Shown in pieces: positions 1 through 5,840 of a stretch of 6,676 bases of DNA. Numbering within the stretch: the first letter of the stretch is position 1; each line of letters starts with the position of its first letter. A program made the position numbers and the translations under genes. The stretch covers positions 1-6,676 of the forward strand of contig JAJTHO010000128.1 in the NCBI GenBank assembly GCA_021297975.1, in the 5' to 3' direction. Source of the DNA: Alphaproteobacteria bacterium. Lineage in GTDB: Bacteria; Pseudomonadota; Alphaproteobacteria; JAJTHO01. The notes beneath the pieces are model-generated. The model had not been told where the DNA came from. It searched no databases and saw only the letters and a program-made list of their open reading frames with translations.

Positions 1-279
1 CGTCGCCAAAAACTGGTTGCCCAGCCCTTCGCCTTTGGATGCGCCGCGCACAAGCCCGGCAATGTCAACGAATTCTATTTGTGTGGGAATAATTTTAGCC
101 GAGCCGCCGAGTTTTGCCAGAATATCCTGACGCGGATCGGGCACGGCCACACGGCCTACGTTTGGCTCAATCGTGCAAAAGGGGTAATTGGCGGCCTGCG
201 CGGCCTGCGTTGCGGTAAGGGCATTAAAAAGGGTTGATTTACCGACGTTCGGCAAACCCACAATACCACATTGAATCAT
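1..279 (-). CDS. ychF: Redox-regulated ATPase/GTPase YchF (N-terminal part)
   Basis: This is the first 93 codons of a YchF/OLA1-family P-loop NTPase; the rest lies beyond the left edge. The protein begins MIQCGIVGLPNVGKST, with the P-loop (G1) GLPNVGKS at residues 8-15, then NYPFCTIEPN at 31-40 (switch region), PDPR at 47-50, and the G3 motif DIAGL at 72-76 followed by VRGASKGEGLGNQF. These stretches are diagnostic of YchF rather than other Obg-like GTPases. YchF proteins usually prefer ATP because of a changed G4 motif, but that region is not visible here. They bind ribosomes and are linked to translation and oxidative-stress control. The ATG start is supported by a purine-rich GAAGGGGCG about 5 nt upstream. 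The gene lies 42 nt downstream of rpsU on the same strand, so co-transcription is likely. Family identity is very secure. Confidence 0.96.
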   Translation of the reverse strand, partial: MIQCGIVGLPNVGKSTLFNALTATQAAQAANYPFCTIEPNVGRVAVPDPRQDILAKLGGSAKIIPTQIEFVDIAGLVRGASKGEGLGNQFLAT

Positions 280-321
280 AAAAACGCCCCTTCAGCCCGC
301 TTTGTTAAAACAGAACGGCTG

Positions 322-525
322 TTAGAAGCCTTCTTTTTCCAAACGCTTACGCATGACTTTACGAAACCGGCGCACCGATTCGGCTTTCTCGCGGGTTTTC
401 TTTTCAGACGGCTTTTCATAGTGCCGACGCAGTTTCATTTCACGAAACACGCCTTCACGTTGAAGTTTCTTTTTCAGGGCGCGGAGCGCTTGATCGACAT
501 TATTGTCACGGACTTGTACGAGCAC
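322..525 (-). CDS. rpsU: 30S ribosomal protein bS21
   Basis: The product is a 67-residue, strongly basic protein of typical bS21 length. It opens with MLVQVRDNNVDQALRALKKK, continues with the family's REGVFREMKLRRHYEKPSEK stretch, and ends in an Arg/Lys-rich helical tail. bS21 sits on the 30S platform near the anti-Shine-Dalgarno region of 16S rRNA and assists initiation. The start is GTG (523-525 on the complementary strand), because no ATG lies in frame close to the conserved N-terminus. A possible Shine-Dalgarno AGAAAGGG (537-544) has a rather long 11-nt spacing. The gene is divergent from the COQ9-family gene and is followed by ychF. The rpsU/COQ9 divergence is a known alphaproteobacterial arrangement: the bacterial COQ9 family was named as rpsU-divergently transcribed. 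Identity is very secure. Confidence 0.97.
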   Translation of the reverse strand: MLVQVRDNNVDQALRALKKKLQREGVFREMKLRRHYEKPSEKKTREKAESVRRFRKVMRKRLEKEGF

Positions 526-548
526 GCGAAAACAAACCCTTTCTGGTT

Positions 549-566
549 TCGGTTAAATCGGTTAAT
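549..566. repeat. 9-bp tandem direct repeat in the divergent promoter region
   Basis: TCGGTTAAA (549-557) is immediately followed by TCGGTTAAT (558-566), giving two units with one mismatch. The pair lies in the 91-bp gap between the rpsU and coq9 starts and overlaps the best -10-like hexamer for rpsU. Such a phased pair could be an operator half-site array or a chance duplication in AT-richer promoter DNA. The repeat is directly visible; any regulatory role is inferred. Confidence 0.5.
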
Positions 567-591
567 AGAGATGCAGTGGTGACACGAACAA
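563..591 (-). promoter_or_regulatory. Candidate sigma-70-like promoter for rpsU-ychF
   Basis: On the minus strand TTGTTC (plus 586-591) and TATTAA (plus 563-568) are separated by 18 bp. They match the -35/-10 consensus at 3 of 6 and 4 of 6 positions. They would place transcription start about 30 nt upstream of the rpsU GTG. The match is weak and rests on position between divergent genes as much as on sequence. No equally good plus-strand promoter for coq9 could be picked out. Confidence 0.25.
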
Positions 592-616
592 ACAGTCCCC
601 ATCAACAGCGCGAGTT

Positions 617-1300
617 ATGAACATAAACCAGAACCTTACCCAATTGCAAGAGCCAGTTGTGGATAATATTGCAGAGCTGGAACAAAAAGCCCTGAACGCC
701 ATACTCCGCGCCGTGCCGTTTGATGGCTGGCGCGATGCCGCCTTTCGCAGCGCGGCTCGCGATTTGCCCGACGGCGCGCTGCTGGCCGTTTTCCCCAATG
801 GCATTCAGGACGCGTTCGATTTGTGGCATAAACAGCTCAACACCGCCATGCTTGATGCATATGCATCACAATCCCCCGCGCCGCAAAAGATTCGCGATAA
901 AGTCCATACCCTTGTTATGGCGCGGCTCCATGCTGCTGCGCCCCACAAAGAAGCGGTGCGCGCCGCAACCGCCTATTATGCCCTGCCGACCCGCTGGCTA
1001 GCGGCGCAGCGCTATTTATGGGACATTGCCGATAGCATCTGGCGCACCGCAGGCGACACCAGCACGGATTACAATTACTACACCAAACGCGGCTTACTTG
1101 CGGAAGTCTACCGCGCCACGGCGCTCTATTGGTTGCAAGATGACAGCGACACCCACCACAATACCGCTGCCTTCTGCGCCCGGCGCATTAGCGATGTGCT
1201 TACCGTGGGTAAGAATCTCGGCAAAGTGCGCTCTGCGGTTGATGCGGGCGGCGATTTGGTCAGCAAGGGGCTAAACACACTGGGGCGGTATGTGGCGTAA
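617..1300 (+). CDS. coq9: COQ9-family ubiquinone biosynthesis protein
   Basis: This 227-residue protein matches the bacterial COQ9 family (rpsU-divergent family) in length, layout and context. An N-terminal helical part holds the characteristic PFDGWRDAAFRSAARDL (residues 34-50). The C-terminal COQ9 core begins near residue 150 with DYNYYTKRGLLAEVYRAT, continues with YWLQDDSDTHH, and ends with RRISDVLTVGKNLGKVR, the usual YTKR / W-DDS / RRI-DV pattern. COQ9 proteins have a TetR-like fold, bind isoprenoid lipids, and present quinone intermediates to the COQ7-type hydroxylase; that role is known mainly from the mitochondrial homologues. The ATG at 617 is chosen because in-frame stops lie at 563-568 and no other start intervenes. 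It lacks an obvious Shine-Dalgarno sequence, so a short leader or weak initiation is possible. It heads the plus-strand gene run. Confidence 0.9.
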   Translation: MNINQNLTQLQEPVVDNIAELEQKALNAILRAVPFDGWRDAAFRSAARDLPDGALLAVFPNGIQDAFDLWHKQLNTAMLDAYASQSPAPQKIRDKVHTLVMARLHAAAPHKEAVRAATAYYALPTRWLAAQRYLWDIADSIWRTAGDTSTDYNYYTKRGLLAEVYRATALYWLQDDSDTHHNTAAFCARRISDVLTVGKNLGKVRSAVDAGGDLVSKGLNTLGRYVA

Positions 1301-1311
1301 ACAGAGAAGTG

Positions 1312-1421
1312 TGTCATCTCGACCGAAAGCCGCATTGCGGCTGAAGTGGAGAGATCTCCTCAAGAATGCAAGGAGATCTCTCGACTGCGCAAGGCGCTGC
1401 CTTGCTTCGCTCGAGATGACA
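1312..1421. repeat. Palindromic interspersed-repeat-like element, four-way-junction fold
   Basis: The ends, TGTCATCTCGA (1312-1322) and TCGAGATGACA (1411-1421), are perfect 11-bp inverted repeats. Pairing continues after one C-C mismatch through 1324-1327/1406-1409, giving a 16-position stem with 15 pairs. Three hairpins lie inside. AGCCGC/GCGGCT with a 3-nt loop is at 1328-1342. A 12-bp perfect stem GAGAGATCTCCT/AGGAGATCTCTC with a 10-nt loop is at 1349-1382, extendable by three pairs past a G-G mismatch. GCAAGGC/GCCTTGC with a 3-nt loop is at 1389-1405. Only a few bases remain unpaired, so the unit can fold as a cloverleaf or cruciform. It lies between coq9 and the envC-like gene, 11 nt after the coq9 stop. 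The design resembles small non-autonomous palindromic repeats such as Rickettsia palindromic elements or REP/BIME units. No second copy and no clear target duplication is seen in this window, so repeat status is inferred from structure. Confidence 0.75.
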
Positions 1422-2594
1422 ACCTTGTCTGTGCCAAGTGTAGCGTTTGTTTTCTTTGTTATTGCCCTCTTGCCGCTGTGCGGTCATGCCAACGATAGCG
1501 CGGATTTAAGAAAAACCGAACAGCAGCTTAACGCCAAACGCCAAGAGGAAACCCGTCTGCGTGAGGAAAGCGCCGCAACGGCTGCGCAAGCAGATAGCCT
1601 CAGCGGTGAGCGGATACGCCTCAGCGCCCTTATCCAGGAAATCGAACAAGACCGAACCGAACAGCAAGAGCTGCTCGCGCATCGCCATGCGGAAATGACC
1701 CGTGCGCAAGAGCTGCTCTCAACCAGCCTCGCGGCTAGTGAACGGTCGCTGCAAAATTTGATTAAGCTGTCGCGCCAGCCGCCCTTAATGACACTCCTAA
1801 CCCCCGATGCGGCTTCCGAAACCCGTCAGGGCGCGGCGCTGCTGCGCTGGTATGCAGAACATCTGCAAAAGGATGTCGCGCTGCTCAATACCCGCCTTGA
1901 TGTCCTTGCAACCGCCGAAGTTGAACACCGCAAAGTGCTCGATCGCCTTCAAGCTGACGGTGAACGTCTAAAAGAACAAGAAACCCAGCTCAACGCGCAA
2001 TTGGCTGAAAAGCGCCGCCTGCAACAAGACCAAAAAAAATCAGCCGCCAAACTCCAGAATGAGTTGGAGCGGCTGGCGCAAAAAGAACAAACCCTGCGCA
2101 GCTTCCTTGCAGAACTGGCAAAAAAATCAAAAGCGCCAGAGGAACCAAAAAAAGAACCGGACATCGCCGCTGATAACGCGGAAGAACCCGCAACACCTAA
2201 AGAAGCCAACAAAACCGCAGCAACCCGCACACCCGTTGCCGGGCGCATCCTTACTCGTTTCGGCCAAGCCCAAAAAGGCATGACCAGCCAAGGCGTCACC
2301 TATGCCGGTGCGCCGGGCGCGCTTGTCACCTCCCCCATTTCCGGGACGATTGTCTATGCGGGGTCTTATGGAAAATACGGCAACGTAGTGATTGCAGAAA
2401 TCAGTCGCGGCCAGCATCTTGTTTTGGCTGGACTTGGGCAGCTCATCGCCCAAAGCGGCGAGCGCCTCAAAGCCGGGGAACCCGTTGGCCGCTTAGAGAA
2501 AAGCGGTGTTGACTGCTGCAAACTGTATGTTGAGCTGCGCAAGCGCGGAACCCCCATCAACCCGTTGCCTTATTTGCAACGCCCTGCTAGTTGA
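1416..2594 (+). CDS. envC: EnvC-like murein hydrolase activator (coiled coil plus degenerate LytM/M23 domain)
   Basis: The predicted 392-residue exported protein starts MTTLSVPSVAFVFFVIALLPLCGHA, a good signal peptide with likely cleavage after GHA (residue 25). Long Gln/Glu/Arg-rich coiled coils follow, roughly at 27-110 and 145-255, then a Lys/Glu/Pro-rich linker and a LytM/M23 fold from about residue 272 to the end. The zinc ligands are missing. The HxxxD position reads SQGVT (291-295), the HxH position reads KLY (369-371), and the middle His is Gly in LAGLGQL. This pattern fits EnvC-type factors, which activate periplasmic amidases at division rather than cutting peptidoglycan themselves. 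The start is uncertain. The frame is open back to an ATG at 1290 overlapping coq9, which would add 42 residues encoded largely by the palindromic element. The 1416 ATG is preferred for the signal peptide, though it has no clear Shine-Dalgarno and lies inside the element's right end. Confidence 0.87.
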   Translation: MTTLSVPSVAFVFFVIALLPLCGHANDSADLRKTEQQLNAKRQEETRLREESAATAAQADSLSGERIRLSALIQEIEQDRTEQQELLAHRHAEMTRAQELLSTSLAASERSLQNLIKLSRQPPLMTLLTPDAASETRQGAALLRWYAEHLQKDVALLNTRLDVLATAEVEHRKVLDRLQADGERLKEQETQLNAQLAEKRRLQQDQKKSAAKLQNELERLAQKEQTLRSFLAELAKKSKAPEEPKKEPDIAADNAEEPATPKEANKTAATRTPVAGRILTRFGQAQKGMTSQGVTYAGAPGALVTSPISGTIVYAGSYGKYGNVVIAEISRGQHLVLAGLGQLIAQSGERLKAGEPVGRLEKSGVDCCKLYVELRKRGTPINPLPYLQRPAS

Positions 2595-2623
2595 TGCAGG
2601 ATAACCAATAAAAGAGAGTTGTT

Positions 2624-4000
2624 ATGCGGCCAATCGCCCGGGTTTTTGCACTATCCCTACTCTTCCTGCCTTGCGCAGCCTTTGCCGCCAGCTCTGAGGC
2701 CGACACGTACAAACAACTCAATCTGTTCGGCGATGTGTTTGAACGCGTGCGCAACGATTATGTCGAAGAAAAAACCGATAAAGAACTGGTTGAAGCCGCA
2801 ATCAACGGCATGTTGACCCATCTCGACCCCCATTCATCCTATCTTGATGCCGATGGCTTTAAGGATATGCAGGTGCAGACAAAAGGGGAATTTGGCGGCC
2901 TTGGCATTGAAGTAACGCAAGAAAACGGCTTCGTAAAAGTAATCTCCCCCATTGATGAAACACCCGCAGCGCGGGCGGGCGTTAAGGCCGGAGACCTCAT
3001 TACACACCTTGATGGAGAGCCTGTTGTTGGTCTCACCCTGCAAGAAGCGGTAGAGAGAATGCGCGGCCTTGTGGGTACAGCGCTGAAAATCACCATTCGC
3101 CGCGAAGGGGTTGAGCCGTTTGATTTAACCCTTACCCGTGATGTGATTAAAATTCGCGCCGTGCGTTGGCACCGCGAGGGGGATATCGGCTATATCCGCA
3201 TCACCTCCTTTAACGATCAAACCCAAGAAGGTCTGGATAAAGCTTTAAAGGAACTGCCCGAACAAATCGGCGCCGATAAAGTCATCGGCTATGTGCTGGA
3301 TTTGCGGAATAACCCCGGCGGCCTCTTGGAAAAAGCCATATCAGTGAGCGATACCTTCCTTGATAAAGGCGAGATTGTCTCAACGCGTGGCCGTCAGGCG
3401 GATGATGCCCAGCGGTATAACGCCAAACCCGGTGATAAAACGAATGGCTTGCCACTGGTGGTGCTGATTAACGACGGCTCGGCTTCGGCGTCTGAGATTG
3501 TTGCTGGCGCGCTGCAAGACCAGCGCCGGGCGATTCTTGTAGGAACCAAAACCTTTGGTAAAGGCTCTGTCCAGACCATTATCCCCCTGCCCGGACATGG
3601 CGCGATGCGCCTGACAACGGCGCGGTATTACACCCCCTCTGGCCGCTCCATTCAAGCCAAAGGGATTGAGCCGGATATCGACGTTCCCGCCGCAAAAATT
3701 GAAAAATTAGCGGACAGCAGACTTCGCCGCGAGGCCGATTTGCGCGGCGCGCTGTCTAACCCCGATGAGGCGAAAAAGCCCGCGGGCGCGACAACACCCG
3801 CAAACGATAACAAAGGCGCGAAACCCAGCGAGACCAGCAAAAAACCTGATGATAAAGACAAAAAAGGCACCGATAAAAAAGACAGCGACAAGGATAAAGA
3901 CAGCAAAGCGGACGAAGATTACCAGCTCGCCCGCGGCCTTGATATTGTGCGCGGGATTAGCCTCTATGAAAACCGCAACAAAGCCGCAAAAACTCAGTAA
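2624..4000 (+). CDS. ctpA: Carboxyl-terminal processing protease CtpA (S41 family)
   Basis: This 458-residue exported serine protease begins with signal peptide MRPIARVFALSLLFLPCAAFA, probably cleaved near residue 21. An N-terminal helical region holds LDPHSSYLD. A PDZ domain follows at about 91-170 (GGLGIEVTQENGFVKVISP, then AGVKAGDLITHLDGEPV). The S41 core contains DLRNNPGG, NDGSASASEI and TKTFGKGSVQ. By alignment to CtpB and E. coli Prc the catalytic residues are Ser288, Lys313 and Gln317, all present, so the enzyme should be active. CtpA proteases trim or degrade periplasmic and envelope proteins from the C-terminus. The tail is unusual: a low-complexity Lys/Asp/Ser run at about 401-432 precedes the conserved-looking DYQLARGLDIVRGI. 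Start choice is supported by AAAAGAGAG upstream. The gene is 29 nt after the envC-like gene and 20 nt before the deacetylase-like gene. Confidence 0.96.
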   Translation: MRPIARVFALSLLFLPCAAFAASSEADTYKQLNLFGDVFERVRNDYVEEKTDKELVEAAINGMLTHLDPHSSYLDADGFKDMQVQTKGEFGGLGIEVTQENGFVKVISPIDETPAARAGVKAGDLITHLDGEPVVGLTLQEAVERMRGLVGTALKITIRREGVEPFDLTLTRDVIKIRAVRWHREGDIGYIRITSFNDQTQEGLDKALKELPEQIGADKVIGYVLDLRNNPGGLLEKAISVSDTFLDKGEIVSTRGRQADDAQRYNAKPGDKTNGLPLVVLINDGSASASEIVAGALQDQRRAILVGTKTFGKGSVQTIIPLPGHGAMRLTTARYYTPSGRSIQAKGIEPDIDVPAAKIEKLADSRLRREADLRGALSNPDEAKKPAGATTPANDNKGAKPSETSKKPDDKDKKGTDKKDSDKDKDSKADEDYQLARGLDIVRGISLYENRNKAAKTQ

Positions 4001-4020
4001 GCTAATAAGGATAGCGCGCC

Positions 4021-5370
4021 ATGGCTGATGCCGCCGCAACGCCGCGTTTTCCCGCGCTCCCTCTTGCGGGCGGGGTCTTGTGCTGGCTTGCGCTTCTGGC
4101 ATTATTCTTCTGGCTGAACAGCCATGCCGATGATACCCGCAGCCGCCGGGCGCTGGCCGTGCCCAGCGCCGCGATTGAGCTGGATTTAGCAAAAGCCCTT
4201 TCCGATGCCGCGTTTCAGGATTTAGTCAAACGTCTCACAACAGTAGAGGCGCAGCCAACCGCCCCAACGGGCGAAGCGGCCACCACACCAACGGCTGAGA
4301 AAACAGCCCCCGCTGTTGACCCCCTCCCCAAGCCAGAAACTGTAACGGCGCTTGATGGTAAAGACGCCGTCACCGCCACAGCCAGTAGCCACGCGGCTGC
4401 TGTGGCGAGCGTTAACACGGTTGCACCAACACCGTCACCCGCAGCAGCGGTTATACCAACCGCAACGCCCGTACCGATTAAAAATCCAGTTCCAGAAGCT
4501 GCCGCAGAAACAGCGCCGCCCGCACAGCCGGCAGTAAACCAAACCATACCCGCCGCCCCCGCTCGTCCGCTCAATACGCTGATTGAAAACAGCCCCCAAG
4601 GGCCCCTGCCCAAAGTATCGGATAAAGGTGAGCGCCCTTGGCGCACCTATGTCCGCGCTGTTCCCGGCGGCGCAAAGCCGCCAATGGTTGCGGTTGTGGT
4701 GCAAAATCTGGGTCTGTCGGATAAAGCCATTCAAGATGTGTTCACCCGCCTGCCGCGTGAAGTAACGCTGGCCTTCAATCCTTATGGCCGCGAGGTTGAT
4801 CGCACGATGGGTCTCGCGCGGGCAGCGGGCTTTGAAACGCTGATTGGCGTGCCGATGCAGCCCAGCCGCTTCCCCCAACAAGACCCAGGGCCCCGCGCCT
4901 TGATGAATGATTTCAGCCCCGATCAAAATATTGAAGCGCTGAAATGGAATCTAGGGCGCGGCTCATCGTATGTCGGGGTTATCAGCATCATGGGCGATGC
5001 GTTTACCGAAACCGCGTGGCGGATTGAGCCGATTATGAAGCATCTCGGCAATCGCGGCGTGCTGTTTCTGGATAATTCAACACCGCGCGGCGCCGCCGTT
5101 ACGGGCGCTATCGCAACCCGCTTCACGCTGCCCTATGCAAAAGTTGATGTGGTTCTCGATAAAAGCCTTGCGCAAGGGGATATTGAGGCCGCCTTTGCCA
5201 ATTTAGAAAAAGCCGCGAAAGATAACGGCTATGCTGTAGGCGTCCTTGGGCCCTATCCCGCCAGCCTCGCGCTCTTAGAACGCTGGGCAAATGGCCTACC
5301 AAAACGCGGCGTGCAGCTCGTGCCGATTTCTGCAACCGCCCGTATGCGCATGGAAGGCGCCGCGCCATGA
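4021..5370 (+). CDS. Divergent polysaccharide deacetylase, YibQ/DUF610 type, likely catalytically inactive
   Basis: This 449-residue protein has one predicted membrane helix near residues 13-33, a long Ala/Pro/Thr-rich linker (about 79-190), and a C-terminal divergent polysaccharide deacetylase domain (about 215-449). The fold is shown by PMVAVVVQNLGLS (221-233), TLAFNPYGREVD, GVPMQPSRFPQQDPGP from 276, YVGVISIMGDAFTE (M324) and VLFLDNSTPRG (D351). The expected metal-binding residues are altered. The usual Asp-Asp before LG is Gln228-Asn229, the His of the LHLPMEP-like motif is Val277, and the NNHMGS-like segment reads SIMGD. Catalysis is therefore doubtful, though as I recall many alphaproteobacterial members share such changes. 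The protein probably sits in the inner membrane with its domain in the periplasm, alongside CtpA and the EnvC-like factor. AAGGA 9 nt before the ATG supports the start. The stop overlaps the rppH start by 4 nt (ATGA). Confidence 0.88.
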   Translation: MADAAATPRFPALPLAGGVLCWLALLALFFWLNSHADDTRSRRALAVPSAAIELDLAKALSDAAFQDLVKRLTTVEAQPTAPTGEAATTPTAEKTAPAVDPLPKPETVTALDGKDAVTATASSHAAAVASVNTVAPTPSPAAAVIPTATPVPIKNPVPEAAAETAPPAQPAVNQTIPAAPARPLNTLIENSPQGPLPKVSDKGERPWRTYVRAVPGGAKPPMVAVVVQNLGLSDKAIQDVFTRLPREVTLAFNPYGREVDRTMGLARAAGFETLIGVPMQPSRFPQQDPGPRALMNDFSPDQNIEALKWNLGRGSSYVGVISIMGDAFTETAWRIEPIMKHLGNRGVLFLDNSTPRGAAVTGAIATRFTLPYAKVDVVLDKSLAQGDIEAAFANLEKAAKDNGYAVGVLGPYPASLALLERWANGLPKRGVQLVPISATARMRMEGAAP

Positions 5371-5840
5371 TATACCGCCCTTGCGTCGGTATCGCGCTGT
5401 TTAACCAGGCCGGAAAAGTCTTTGTTGGCCAGCGCCTCGACCGCACCGTCGAAGCCTGGCAAATGCCCCAAGGCGGCATCGACGCTGGCGAAACGGCTGA
5501 GCAAGCCTTATGGCGCGAGCTCGGCGAAGAAGTGGGGTTAACAGAGGCGGAGTTTATCGCCGCTCTGCCCGGCACATACCGCTATGACCTCCCCGACCAC
5601 TTGGCGCGAACCCTTTGGAACGGCGCTTATAAAGGCCAAGAACAACAGTGGTTTGCCCTGGTGCACCGCGGCGCGGATAGCGCCATTAATATAAAGACAG
5701 CACATCCCGAATTCCAAGAATGGCGCTGGGCTGAATTAGAAGAATTGTTAGATCTTATCGTGCCCTTTAAAAGAGATGTGTACGCGCAGTTTCTTCCTGC
5801 ATTAAAGCAGGTTCGTGATCAGCATGTTCGCAAACCTTGA
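5367..5840 (+). CDS. rppH: RNA pyrophosphohydrolase RppH (Nudix hydrolase)
   Basis: This 157-residue Nudix hydrolase has typical RppH length. The family opening YRPCVGIALFNQAGKVFVGQR is followed by WQMPQGGID. A complete Nudix box sits at residues 36-58: G36, E42, R50-E51 and E54-E55, ending VGL. The C-terminal RppH signatures FQEWRWAELEELLDLIVPFKRDVYAQFL are intact. RppH removes pyrophosphate from 5'-triphosphorylated RNA, producing the monophosphate end that triggers RNase E-type decay; the alphaproteobacterial homologue is also known as IalA. All Nudix glutamates needed for Mg2+ binding are present, so activity is expected. The ATG overlaps the preceding stop (ATGA), which suggests translational coupling. 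The 3' end overlaps the pyrD start by 17 nt. Confidence 0.96.
   Translation: MIYRPCVGIALFNQAGKVFVGQRLDRTVEAWQMPQGGIDAGETAEQALWRELGEEVGLTEAEFIAALPGTYRYDLPDHLARTLWNGAYKGQEQQWFALVHRGADSAINIKTAHPEFQEWRWAELEELLDLIVPFKRDVYAQFLPALKQVRDQHVRKP

Noticed and set aside
280..321. Terminator between rpsU and ychF
   Set aside because: Only a 4-bp AGCC/GGCT pairing is visible, with no U-tract. Read-through from rpsU into ychF is more likely.
271..582. Plus-strand open frame of about 103 codons across rpsU
   Set aside because: It is antisense to the unmistakable bS21 coding sequence and has no family features, so it is a shadow frame.
1312..1421. tRNA gene or rho-independent terminator
   Set aside because: The cloverleaf is about 110 nt with stem lengths unlike tRNA, no recognisable T-arm consensus and no CCA end. 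No U-tract follows any of the hairpins, so a simple terminator call is not supported.
1416..1495. Lipoprotein signal in the envC-like protein
   Set aside because: The Cys near the end of the hydrophobic stretch is preceded by L-P-L, which lacks the small residue needed at -1 of a lipobox. GHA followed by ND is a better type I cleavage site.
2032..2039. Run of eight A residues in the envC-like gene as a slippage or phase-variation site
   Set aside because: The frame is intact across it, and it encodes Lys codons in a naturally Lys/Gln-rich coiled coil. There is no sign of alternative-frame use.
4215..4646. Minus-strand open frame of about 143 codons
   Set aside because: It is antisense to the Ala/Pro/Thr-rich linker of the deacetylase-like gene. 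Its Gly/Ala/Val-rich composition is what the complement of such codons gives.
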